Source: Labia minor (Eukaryota > Arthropoda > Insecta > Dermaptera > Spongiphoridae). From it: a stretch of DNA of 64,000 bases. The number at the start of each line of letters is the position of its first letter. The stretch's first letter is position 1. The translations under genes and the position numbers were made by a program. The DNA lies in contig OY720349.1 in the NCBI GenBank assembly GCA_963082975.1, positions 44,063,962-44,127,961 of the forward strand, written 5' to 3'. Positions 49,401 through 63,090 of the stretch are shown here, one piece after another. The notes beneath the pieces were generated by a model. It made no database searches, was not told the DNA's origin, and worked only from the letters and a program-made list of their open reading frames with translations.

Positions 49401-52400
49401 TTCTTTTCTAAATCGAAAATTTAATTTTTTTTATTTAATTAACGACTATTTCGTAACAGACTAACGATCAAACGAACTGCATTCTTTAAGATCATTCAAG
49501 AAGTTCTTGATCAATTTAAATTACACGTGCATTAATTGGTCTTGAACTTCGAATTAATTTCGATTTACCTAAATCCAAATTCTTTGCTTATACAAAGGTG
49601 ATATTCCGACGTATGTTTGAGTTTTGAATTTATTAAAACCCTTTTATTTGTTGTTGTTGAAAGTAAAAAAGAATATATATGTTGTGTTGGAAGGCATTCA
49701 GGTGCATTTATTTTTTATTCAGTCAAACATGCAAAACATGACATCGTTTGCGGATTTGGCTGCCCATCAACAACAAAAGCCTCTTAGACTAGCGCCCACA
49801 AACAACTATTTCCCTGTACCTGTTAAAATATGTCCCTCTCTACGCTCTTACCCCATCTCGCCCCCTACCATCTGCATTCTTTCCTGTATTGTCCCTATAT
49901 ATTGAAAAACCTAAATAATACCCTTTTGTGTTTCATTTTATTATACGATTGATAATAAAATCAAGTAAATATTTATAATTCCAATTTAATAAAAATCCAA
50001 TTTATTTTTCTTTTCATGAAAAAAATGCGATATACAAAGAATCAAATTTTTAGAAAAATAATTAAATCTAGTAATTAATGAGAGATTAGTGAAGTGTGCT
50101 ATACTAAATATTGATTCAATTTCAAGGGAATGGAAAACAAATAGAATATAATCACAAAAATTAATCCCTGATGGAATATCCTTTAATTAAACTTTCCGAT
50201 TCGCTATAAAGTAAGAAATATTATTGTTAAATTTTTTTCAGATATCGGAGAAAAAAAAATTATTTAGTTATTTAAATAAATCCTTTCTTTTTCATTTATA
50301 TAATTTTAGAATTATTAATTATTTGAAGACCATGAACGCAGCTCATTATCATTTGATAACGAAAGATCAAATTTAACATAAAATTTTAATAATATTCAAA
50401 ATAATTGTAAATTGAATCCAGATAATCAATAAATTTATAAAAGGAATCACATTTTAACCCTCTAAAGTTTAAAGTATTTGCTATCTGAAAAAAGCTGGAG
50501 TGTCTCCACTCGACTATCTCGCAATTTGAATTGGATTAAATAACATATATTAATTTGAATTTAATTAAATTATAAATTAAAATTAATAAATAAAATTTAT
50601 TAAACCAGCGCATGTTTGTCTCTTTGTTGATGGCACCACGTCACGTGTTGGCGCGTGATATTTACAGTGTTAAAAAATTAATTCTTCAGTCAAGCTGAAA
50701 TTCTATATATAGCAGTTTTATACAATTATTAATCATGTGATAAATTATCAAACATATATCTTTATTTTTACGGTCACTTTAGAGGAAAAAAAATCAAAAC
50801 GTTATAGGTAATGACCCTCTTCCGGTTGAGCTACAATTCTTAAAAGTTGAGAGAAAACTACTAATTTTGAATAATGCCCTTGTACCAAATTGCATGATTC
50901 TAACTCAAACCGTTTTTGCGTAATCTTGGTTACATACATACACACACACACACACACGCACGCACAGACATTTTTCTCAACCTTAGTGAAAATGATTCAG
51001 GAACCTTCAAAACGTATAAAAACATCAAAATCTCAATATCGAAAATTTTCGTGATTGCAATACTATCTCTTAAGAGATAGTAAAAATAATAAAATTTTGA
51101 AAAGTTATTTTTATTTTGATAAAATGTTTAAATTTTATAATTTTTTTTTTCTTTTTTATGATTGGTCTGTCAGAACAATGTTTGACACGAAGTTATGTGT
51201 AATGGAAAGAAATATTTGATCAATAGTTTACCCTGAAATTCCTAGACAGCTTGACATTTTGAACAAGAAATTGAATTCCATGAACAATCAGGTTATCTAA
51301 TTTGATTTTAACAATTGTTTGTTGAAAAAATATAACTCATCTGTATGAATCTTTTCGCAAACATAAAAATCATTTTCTGAATGATTAATACCATTAAAAC
51401 ATAATCCATTATTATTTAATACTCAATTAAAGTCCTCCATAAGAAAAATATTTTTTAAAATTTTAGTGGAAAAAAATTAAAATTTTTATTTTTTCAAATT
51501 ATCTCTTATTATTTTAATCTTAAAATTTAAACTTAAAAAAAAAACATAATTTATAAAAGATTTCTAATAGACATGCTACCAGGTTAAATAATTTTGAATG
51601 ATCAGCTGGCCATGTTCATTTTATTCTCATCCTGATGGATTAAATTAGAATTAAAGACTGAATAGAAATTTTATAAATCATACAATTAATTCTTTAATCC
51701 AATATGGCAATTCACTTACTTATTTTAAATACCAATTCAAAATATATATTACCTATATTCATTAATTAATCATTAAATGATAGATTATGAGTAAAATTAG
51801 ATACATTCACAAAATATGAAATAAAGAGTAGTGGTTGTGTATTCATGTGAAATTCAGAGTGGTTTCTATAGGATTAGTTGTTTATGGATTCTCATTGAAA
51901 TTGAATGGACATGCCAATACGACGATAATGGTAAACTCCAATTCCTCCTATAATACAAAGATAACAGCACAATTTAGAATCAATAGCAATGGTAATATAG
52001 GTCAGTGATTTATAATATATATATTATATTTAAATTTAATTATTATTAATGAATATCTATTGAGGGTATTAGTTTAAATCAAATTCTTTATAAAATTTTT
52101 AAAGTCAAAAATAAGATGATATTTTGGGGAATGTTGGAGATTTCATAAGGATGAGTTGCAACTCAAAGAATTTCAATATATTTTAGGAAAATACTGGGTA
52201 TACAAGTTGTAAATATAAACCAGAGGGAATTAGGAAAGAAAAATAATTAGATAAAATAAATCAGAAAAGGTTAAACATTCGAGGAATGGAATTGCTACAA
52301 CCAAAAACTTTCGATTCAAAAACGCCATAGAGATAGAAAAAATCAAATAAGATTTAATTAAAGCTTAATTAATTATTATCATTGTATAGTTGGTTAATTA

Positions 52401-55400
52401 TTACCATCGGCTCTATACCAATCAAAACCGAGGATTTGGACGACTTACTGTTACAGATAATTTAACAACAAGACTTAAAGACTTCACCCAAATGAATTAC
52501 TAACGAATATACCCTAGTTATATCTCTAATGACACTAATATACTACACTGAACTATAATCATATCCAAATACTTGTTCTTATTTCCTCTAGTTTTTTTTA
52601 TCTTTCTCCTCTTTGCCACCATCTAATGCTTATTGTTACTTTTTCTTTTCCTTTTTTCTCTACCTTTTAATTTTCCAAGGTTCAATGTGACCACACATCA
52701 AATCTATAATAGAGTTCTTCCCAATTAGTTATTGTTGATTAGTGTGTTTTCAGTAATTGTTGCAACAGCAGCTACAATTCTGTTTCTTAATTCAGGGAGG
52801 TCTGCTGGTTTTTTATTTTTTAGTTTAAAATTGTGTTTATTAGTCAAAGAATATGTATACAAGTTTTATTATCACATGTGGGATTCACATTTATACAAAA
52901 TGCACAATTTATATCAAAATTGTGCAATAAAGCACATTCGTTGCTAAGTAAAGATGTTACAATAAATCTAAATAAAAATGAAATTTTTTTATTGATTCAA
53001 TTGCATTCATTTATTAATTGAAATGTTTATTTTACAACATTATAATAATTGTATTATGATGTAATTGTGATATCTTAATATATTTTATTTGTGTGTATCT
53101 TATTAGAAACAATTGTTACTGCCAAGTATAAAAGTTAAATGTAGCCTAAACCTAACAAAGAAGAAGGCGGGAATCTTGCTAAATATATATAAAGAAATTA
53201 AATTTCTACTATCAATATTTATAATTTCAGTCGTATGTATGTGATGTCTGTAACATTATGAAGTTAGGTATGTGATGACATGTCAACTTTATGAAGTTAG
53301 TTACAAATTCACTTTAAACTTAAATTGCAAACACCGTTTGCAACGAGTTCTCCTAGTTTACAATAATTGTAATATAAATATTGATCTACTAAAAATTAAA
53401 ATACTATTCAATATTTATATCAAGTTTTATCGATTATGAAAGATTTATGAATATTTAATTAAATGAAGCTAAACTTTAGTTTTGTTTGTGTATCAATTAG
53501 TAACAAATTAAAATATCATTTTAAAAAAGCAATAAATACTTTTTCAAAAAAGAAAATAAAAAATTCTATAAAAATCTATCTCTACATATTTCAAAATATT
53601 TTGAGGGTTGACATAAATTTCACTATTTTAATAAAAATATATATTAATATGAATGATACTTTATGAAATATTTGTTCTCATATTTAATTAAAATAACACA
53701 ATTTTATCCTTAATAAAATCTTAGTTTAACCATTTTATTTTAGTTTATTGGAATTTTGTACATAAATGTATATGAAAAAAAATATATAAGAATTTAACAA
53801 TTAATTCCAAGTCTATTCATTTTATATAGTATAAAAAATACTTATTAATAGTATATTTTAGAATATAAGTACTTATATTTTAGTTAGTTATTTATCTAAA
53901 ATTACAAAAGAATATTTACCAAAACAAGATAATTCTCTAAAATTAATTCAAGAAACAATTCTTAACTCATTCATCTTAGTTTATAAAGTGACTTATTGAA
54001 GGCACAAATGGAAGGCGTAGAGTTATTTTAATAAAACCATAACTGTTATGTTACATAGTAAATAACCAATTTATATATCGAAGAATAAGTTTATTTCTTT
54101 AATAAAATTTGATAATTAAATTAATTTTTTTTTAAATTTTTAGTATAAATTAAATAGTTTATTTTTTTTAATTTATTTATTTACAAATATATAATTATAT
54201 GCTAAGTCTCTATTAACGCCATAAATTATTATATTTATGTCAAAATCCAAATAATCAATAAATTATACAAGTGAAGGCCTGAAAAGTATAAAACTCAAAT
54301 TAGAAATATGAAAGGAAAGCTTTTAAATTTATTAAACAAAATAATACAAAAAAAAATTAATGAAAAATTTTACACTAATTCAATAAATTTAAAATAAATA
54401 AAAAATATTTTCAAATGAATTTTTCTTTTGTGCTTAGCTTTTCAACAATTTTCAGGTTTTTCTTTTTTTTCACTTCTTCATCCACTTGGATGTATTTAAT
54501 TAATTGAAAACACCGGATAAATGGACAAACACTCGATTCCAAAAATAAATAAAGAGAAAAACACATTTAAATTTTCCTAATACGTTTTCAAATCCATCTT
54601 AGTATTGTATATTTCATGGTATTAATTAATTGATAATAAAAAAAAAAATAAAGTTTCATTCGTTAAGAATTTTTCTTTGTTTTTTTTTTGCATTTTATCT
54701 TATGGGATATTCATATTAAATACTTCTCACGATTACATATAAAAATACGTAATTTAAAATCCTTTTTTTTCCTAGTAAGAAGTTTTGTTCGTATGGATAT
54801 ACAATAAAAAAAAGTTTTAGATACTTAACATGTTAAAATGTTAGGACGATGATAAGCACTCAGCCGCTTAAAACTTTTACCACCCCACCTCTGCGATTCC
54901 CCCAACAGCAGTATCAACCAACCAACCAACCACCTCGAGTACTTATATTCTTGACACAAAACATCACATCTATATTTTTGTTGCTGTAAATAGAATCCTA
55001 CAAAGAAAATTTCATCTCCATTCAACAAATATAAATATTTTTTTTTTTAATAAAAAACAAAACATTCCTTTTAATTTCTTTTTTTTAAACTTTTTTTCTT
55101 ATTTTTTATTTCTTTTAAGATTTTTTCTTTTCACACACACACACACACACATACAAATATACATTTTACTTAATTTATTTATAATTTAATATCTACTCAA
55201 CACCTCACAATATGAATTAAACTTTAAAATAAAGTTTATGTTTATTTAATAAAATTATTTTAATGGTTAATAAAAAAAAAAGAAATAAAACAAAAGCAAA
55301 TTACTCTAGAGATGTGAATTTTTCTCCTGATAAAATACAGTGAAAGTCCAAATCGAGGGAGTTTCTATTATTCTATCTTGAAAGGGCGTTTGTACTATAA

Positions 55401-58400
55401 AAACTAGCGTTTTATATAATCAATTAAGGGAGCTCGATTGTTCTATTAAGCCCTTTTGCTGTTTTAAAGTCAACATTGGATTTTTAATAGAGCAAATGAG
55501 TGGTAAGAAGCCAAAGGCAAAAGTAGAAATACATTTATGCTGATGAATCCATTGTCTGATCCTAAAGGAAATATAAAAGGAATAATATATATATATATAT
55601 ATTTGAACCACACACAAACGAGGTCAAAGAAAATGAGATTGTCATCGAATATCCTGGAATGGATAGAAAAGATAAATTTGTGCTTACTTATATATATATA
55701 GGTATATAAATGATTCAGAACTTAAATATTTCTTCTGATTATTTCTTTAATAACATAACTGATAAAAATGTTCAAAAATATATCTTAAATTGAAATTATT
55801 TTCGGATTATTTCAATTTACCTCAATCCTAAATAATAATTAATTTATTTTATTATTTGAACATGGAGGCACCTCAGCAACAAAGACCATTTGGGCATTAA
55901 AGAAATCATCCATCAAACAAGATAAATTTCATTTATCTCCAAGCAATCCCTACATGAGGAATTTCATCTTCTTCGCCGGGGCACAGCCAGGCAAATAATA
56001 GTACTGAATCCTGACTAATTCCATTGTGTCAGACTCAACGCCCCCCCGGGTAGATCACTTGGAAAGAATGAATTTTCCTTTTAAACAAAAAACAATCTAT
56101 TCAATAATCACCCAATCAGTAAATACAATATACAATAAATAAATAAATATCACCGTTCAAAAAGGGGCTGTAAAGGGGTCCCTATTGACTAGAATATAAT
56201 AATAACAACAACGATAAACTATGCAGAAAATAACAACAATTAAAAAATAAATAATATTTAATAAATAAATAAATAAATAGTAATAAATAAAAAATAAATA
56301 AATAATAATAAACAAATACTATATTTTGTGTAGCAATCTAATCCTATGTAGAATTCCCAAACAAATTCTCAAAATTTTCAATCTTTCCCAAAAGAACTCT
56401 GATATTCAATTTTTCAATTTACATGACCTTGATGCGTACGATGGACATTCGACAAGAACATGACCTACTGTGACTCTCATATCATATAATATCCTATAGA
56501 ATACGTGTAGTGAAAATAATGATAAGAAATCACATAAATTCACAAAATTTACTCCATTTTCTCTTAAATCAAACAAATAATATTATAATTTATTAAAAAT
56601 AAATAAAGAAAAAACCAAAAATTCAAACATCATAATTATATTACTACTTGAAAAATAATTCAGTATTTCGAAAATAAATAAATAAGGGAAAATAAGTTTT
56701 AATCCTTGTCATTAAATAAACACAGAAACATTCCATTAACTCCCTTAGTCTATGAAATTTTCTACTCCTAAATCTGTTCACTCCTTTCAAGGAGATGAAT
56801 TTCATTAGTAAAGCAATGAAATACTAAGATTTATAATTCATAACGAAGCATTAACTCCTCTATATAATTAAATTATGTGACAACTAACTCTTCAAATGAT
56901 TATTCAATAATCTTATGAGAATAATAATAAGAACCTGGTACTAGCACTCGGTAGTTTAAAAAATATTATGCTTTATGGACTGTGAATATTCTTTTATGAA
57001 TATTAGAGGTTTGCTAGGAATATTAATATATTCATTGGAGTGTTTATAATGATTATCCTCCTTTCTACTATTCTTATTTTATAATCTCATAGAAAATATC
57101 AATCAATTTGTTATTTCAAAAACCCAGAAATCTTTTAGTATAAAATATTTTATGAAAATGTATTAAAAGCTCCCAGCTGTTCATTCAATTCCTGCTTAAA
57201 TAAAATAAATAATATTTAAAATTTCTTCATTTATAATTGTTCATATAATGTTGCTAACTACATTAATATTTTTTAGGTGGTGAATAATAAATATATTTCC
57301 TAATTTGATTCTAAAATATTAATAGAATAATATTTTTAATTTTATTTGGTAATAAAATGAAAAACGTGCTAAACATTTTAAAATATTGAAAATATAAAAA
57401 GTGATTAATACAATATTAAATAAGGATTGTGACGGGAGGCATCCACAGTGACATTGCTGTCATTGTGTATGCGCTCATGTCACTGGTGATGCCATTTTAA
57501 AAATGTTTAACTAATTTTAACTAAGAAAATACTAACCAAGGTGATTTTTCATATGGTTGAAATCATATACACATCGATTTTTCTTTATAAAGATAAGATA
57601 AAGAAATTTACAATGTTAATGTCTTTTTTCATCGATAGTTTATAATCAAAGAAAAGTTGCTAGATATGCATTGCTCAGTTGTAACCTTAGGACGGTGTTT
57701 TTAGTGGGTTCGACCCCCACACTACTAACTAGGTTTCTAGTGCCTGTTGGAGGTTTTCACCTACCCTTTAGAAAAAAAATGTTAATGTGTTTTTTCATCG
57801 ATAGTTAAATTTGACACCTTATACATATATTTGACATACATATAATCATTTTATTTTAGAAGTTCACCCAAGAATTGTAATTCCTTTCATGAGATCATTT
57901 TTATATGAAGAAAATCTATTATTATTTGGATTTAAAGAGCTTTGGAATTTTATATATAGTGTAATATATAATATAGTGTAATATATAAGCATAAAAAATG
58001 CATTTTTATATATATTTTGGTACGGAAATCTAGAAAGTTATTTTTTCAACACATGTAAGAGAATATTCTAGATGATTCTAGAATTATTGTTTCAAAAAAC
58101 TCATAGAATTGCCTACCATCTGGTTACCATATGATGTACCTCTTCGTTGCCCAAGAGGGAGTGAGGGGTGGAGAATTTTGCCAAGTTGATTGGAGGGGAT
58201 TGGCTTCGACATATTTTAGTCAGTCTTGATTAAGAATTGGAGAAGGAGACAACATATCCCTGAGAGGAGTGCCCTTTTCGAGAGATGCCGCTGCCCACGA
58301 GATGTTCTAGATCATAGGTTCTTAAACTTATGTACTCCACGGACCCCCACTTGAAAAAATTTTTTTTGACGGACCCCCATCACAACTTTAGGTACTTTAC

Positions 58401-61400
58401 GTCATTTTATTAATTAATTTCTGGCTTACGATCTCATAAGGACAAGGATATATGATGAATATTTCTAACAGTGATTGGTGAATAACGATTTTTTTGCATA
58501 TTGTAGAACACATTTTATTAGAAATTATAATATTGAAGAAAGAAAATACAAACATTGTCATAGCAACAAATCTCACAAATTATAATGGGTACTTACATTA
58601 AATTCATATAAATATTTTATAATTTTTTTCAGAAAATATTAAATAAGAAATATTTTAAAAAATAACTGCATCTATCTCATTAAATATAACTTACATATTT
58701 AATGAGATGTATGCAGTTGTTTTCTTGAAACAAGAATCTCAATATCTGGCTTAATATTGGAAACTTTTAATCTAAGATCCGGCTCTACATTTAATTTGTT
58801 TCTATATTTAGACTTAATATAAAATAGTACCGAAAAAGCTTGTTCGCATAAATATGTTGTGCAGAATGGAATCAAGTGTTGAAGTGCTTTATTTGCAAGC
58901 GCAGGATAATCTGACCTGAGAAGTAACCAAAAGTTGCTCAATTCAGTTTTGTTAAATTTTAGTTTATAAGTTGTATCACATGATAATTCCACGAGAATAT
59001 CTTGTTCAGGTGCAGATAAATGTTTAGCATTTGTAATTTCCATATTAAATGGATCTCTGATCCAGTTATTGCAAGGATCAGGAGTAGAAAAATACTTCCT
59101 GAAGTTGCTTTTCAAAGTAATTAAATGTTCAACAAATAATTGACGCGTTTGATTAAGCAATTTTTCACTGGAGCTTTCTATGAAATCATTGAGAGTTGGA
59201 AAAGACTCATATACACCGTTCTGGATGCGTTTCGACCACAAGTCGATTTTTTTAATCATTGTTTCTATTTTATCTTCAACTTTAAATATATTTACAACAG
59301 TACCTTGCAGGCTCAAATTAAGTTCGTTCAATTTTGTAAAAATATCAGTCAAGTAAGCCACCTTAGCTAACCAGATAAAATCATTGAAACATTCGGTCAG
59401 TTCAAAATGCGCATCTATTAAAAACAATCGTATTTCATCTCGAAGCTCAAAAAGGCGAATGAGTACTTTCCCGCGGGACAACCAACGTACATCTGTATGT
59501 AATAATAAATGTGTATGTTGACTACCCATTTCCTCACACAAAATTTTAAAAACTCTGGAATTAAGTGGACGAGCCTTAATGAAATTGACAATTTTAACTA
59601 CTTCGTCTAATGTTCTTTTCAAATCTGGTGACATATTTTTGGCTGCTAATGATTCTCTGTGAATGCAGCAATGATTCCAAACAACCTGAGGCGCAACATT
59701 TTTAATAAGAGCAATCAATCCAGTTCTTGTACCTGACATTGCACGAGCACCATCAGTGCAAATTCCAACACATTTTGGCCACTCTATTTCATTTTCGGTT
59801 ATAAAATTATTCAAACTGTTAAATATGTCATTAGCTGTCGTTCGTGAAGGTAGTGAATCACAAAACAATACATCTTCTTGTATTTGATTTTCAAACTCAT
59901 ATCTAATGAAAGCTAACAAATTGGCATTATTAGTGACATCAGTACTTTCATCCAATTGTAATGAGTAATAGTGACTTTTGCGCACTCTCGATATTAATTC
60001 TTCTTTTATATTACATGACATGTCTTCAATCCTATTCTTAACCGTATCATTTGATAATGAAATCAAATTTATATCGTTTGCTGCTTTAGTTCCTAACATT
60101 ATATTTGTAATTACTTTTGTAGCAGGAAGAATTAATTGCTCTGCTATATTATGCGGCTTTCCTGCTTTAGCAATAAGTAGAGCTACTTCATATGATGCCA
60201 TTACTGCTTTCTTACTCATACCACCAGATCCCGTCTTTACCATCAATTTCTGACTTGAATTAAGTTCTTCTTTTTTCATTTTAAAAAATTCGATAGACTT
60301 ACTAACATGCTCGCTGTGCTTTGTTTGTAAATGACGTCTGAGATTAGCAGGTTTCATACTTTCATTGGATAAACTTTCCTGACATAGAACGCAGACTGGT
60401 CTTTCCACATCATTGTTGCAAATATAAGTAAATCCAAATGATAAATAATCATCCGAATATTTTCTAGTTTTGCGTTTCTTGGTAGAGTTTGCTGTTGATG
60501 CCTCATCATCTGATTCTTTCCGTTTCTGTGTTGAACCAGTTTGTAGCCAACGATCCATTTTATGGAGTAATTTATTAACATTGAACTACAATAATATAAA
60601 TATAATATAAATATAATATAAATATAACGAATTATTATTTACTAGCTATGTTTTAATATGATTTTAAATGAATGTTTTAATATCATTTTAAATGAATGTT
60701 TTAAATCATTTTAATAAATGTTTTAAATCATTTTAAATAAATGATTTAATATCATTTTAAATGAATATTAATTTATATAATAAATATATTTCGTAATTTG
60801 ATTCTAAAATATTATTAATTTCGTAATTTGATTCTAAAATATTATTAATTTCGTAATTTGATTCTAAAATATTATTAAAATAAATATTTTTTATTCATAA
60901 AACTAACTTATACTTACTCTCAAAAACAGCCTTTCTGGGAAATTGCAAAATGTGTTTAGTGTTTTTATAAAATAATGATCATGCAAATTACACTAAAAAT
61001 TAAAAAAAATTATTAGCTATAATAAACTATTATTAGCTATAATTTAATTATAATTAATTAAATTAATAAAAATAATTTAAAGATACAACTCGTTGAGAAA
61101 TGAACTTATAATTAACATTAATAAAAATAATTTAAAGATACAACTCGTTGAGAAATGAACTTATAATTAACATTTGCTTTAAAACTGTTTAAAACCCCAG
61201 AGTGGACGCTGACAATTTGGGTTTTTCCGGGTAAGACTGTCCCCTCCCCTGGTTTTCCCCAATAACAAAGTGAAAGAAAATTCCCTTATATGCCTCCCCT
61301 TCCGAGCCCCTAAGAGGGGTTATTTTAAAGGAACAATCGAAAAATGATTTTAAATGAATGAATGGATGAAAATTCAAATTTTATATATAGTTTTTTATAT

Positions 61401-63059
61401 ATGTTTATTTATTCACAAAAAATTAATTGACATAATTATCAATTTAATAAAATAAAATAGTATTATTAATAGTATTAAATTATAGCCGTAATTCTCTAGG
61501 AGGATATAGTTAAACAATGAACTTTAAATATTTATATATGTATATATTTTTACGATGATTTTTTTCCGAGGACCGCGGACCCCCAGTAAAGGCTTCGCGG
61601 ACCCCCAGGGGTCCGCGGACCACAGTTTAAGAACCACTGTTCTAGATAAATCCTCAGGACGACACTCAAGACTTAAGTCTCCAATGAATTCTCCATTTCT
61701 TCCCTACACAATATATACCAAAAGTGGTCGACCCTTGGTAATTAATAAAATTTGCAATTGCTAAATATAGATTAAATTTCATTTAATTTCTATTTTAACG
61801 GTACCATTCAATTTCTTCAATTTCATATTAATTTCATTATTATCTATTGTATCATATTAATTCTTCTATTTTTATTAAATACATAATTTTTAGTTATAAT
61901 TAAAATATGCATTTTTAATCTGAACCTATTCAATTTTATCATTTCCCATATCAACCTTCGCGGATTCAATAACCCTTTTATTATTCTAAATTTAACCAGA
62001 GTGCTACCAAATTAATTTAATCTGATTTTCCAACCAATTTTTCTAATAAAACACCTTATCTAAGTCATCCAATATACGACACAATAGTTTTATTTAAATA
62101 TCTCTAAGAATAATTTTTATAAAGAAATATTTTGAAATTAAAAAAAAATAAAAACAAAAAAGAAAATGCTTTCATTTCCATTTGGATATTTTTTATAACG
62201 GTTTGGATTTCCGGTGATATTTTTCATCTCCGTTATTATAATAGCCATGCTTTGGAAATAGATCCGAATATCAACGTATAGAGAGATACCTATCTGTAAT
62301 TTCTCCGTTTAATCTCTCTTTTGTTTGTTCTATTTATCCTTTTGTATGTATAGTTGATACAATATAATTACAAAAGACAAAACTTGACTAGAATAGCCAA
62401 AAACATTTTAATTCCAACTCAAAAGATCACATTTATAAATCATTGTCAACAAATTATTTAACAATACGTATTCTGGCCACAAAACATTCCTATACAAGCC
62501 ATTGTCATTGCAATGAAGAAGACTTTTGACAGAAGAACTAACGAATTTTATTGTGGAAAAATGATTTAATTTTTAAAATGACTATAGTAATGAACTGATA
62601 TATTATACAAAAATAAAATAATTTCAATCATCAAATAATATATGGAATAAAATATTAAATAAAGCTTTTTAATGTAAATTTTCAATTTGAATATGAGAGA
62701 AAAATTTTCTCATTTATTTATTTATGGTTTTAAAAGTAATAAAATAAATTTGTTTAGATATGTATATTTGTCCAGTATGACCTGTTTCTGATACAAATAA
62801 CCATTTGTAATGCTCTAGAGAATTTTAAATAAAATGAGATATAAATAAAAAATCATAGAATTAATTATAATTTGAAAATATAGGGTAATATGATAATTAA
62901 TGAATATTACAATAGGTATAGGTAAATAAATTAAATATCGTCTATTGGTTTCTCGTATAAATTACAGCTCGATCTTTCTAAATAACACGCTAAACGTAAG
63001 CCAAAAAAATAACAAAATTAAAATTAATATCTCGAAGAGATATTGAAAATAAAAGAACA

Positions 63060-63090
<31 letters not shown>

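Larger units (their letters stand above)
58150..62095. repeat. Unclassified interspersed repeat R, copy 2, split by a hAT element
   Basis: The parts 58,150-58,312 and 61,648-62,095 align in order with copy 1 at 20,970-21,545. The hAT element with its octamer duplication sits between them, so R was present first. Same caveats as copy 1: no coding capacity or termini identified. Confidence 0.5.

Noticed and set aside
49729-49905. Possible first exon beginning [16 protein letters not shown]
   Set aside because: Interesting local composition, but no TATA box, no clear donor with a continuing frame and no homologue that I know; left out for lack of support.
54825-55028. 67-aa minus-strand frame
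   Set aside because: Includes a GGTT simple repeat (LVGWLI); no other support.
57641-57777. Functional tRNA gene
   Set aside because: Perfect T arm, but no acceptor stem or normal anticodon arm; it has an A-run and flanking direct repeats like a SINE.
59140-60581. Shorter frames on both strands within the hAT transposase
   Set aside because: Shadows of the 619-aa transposase frame.
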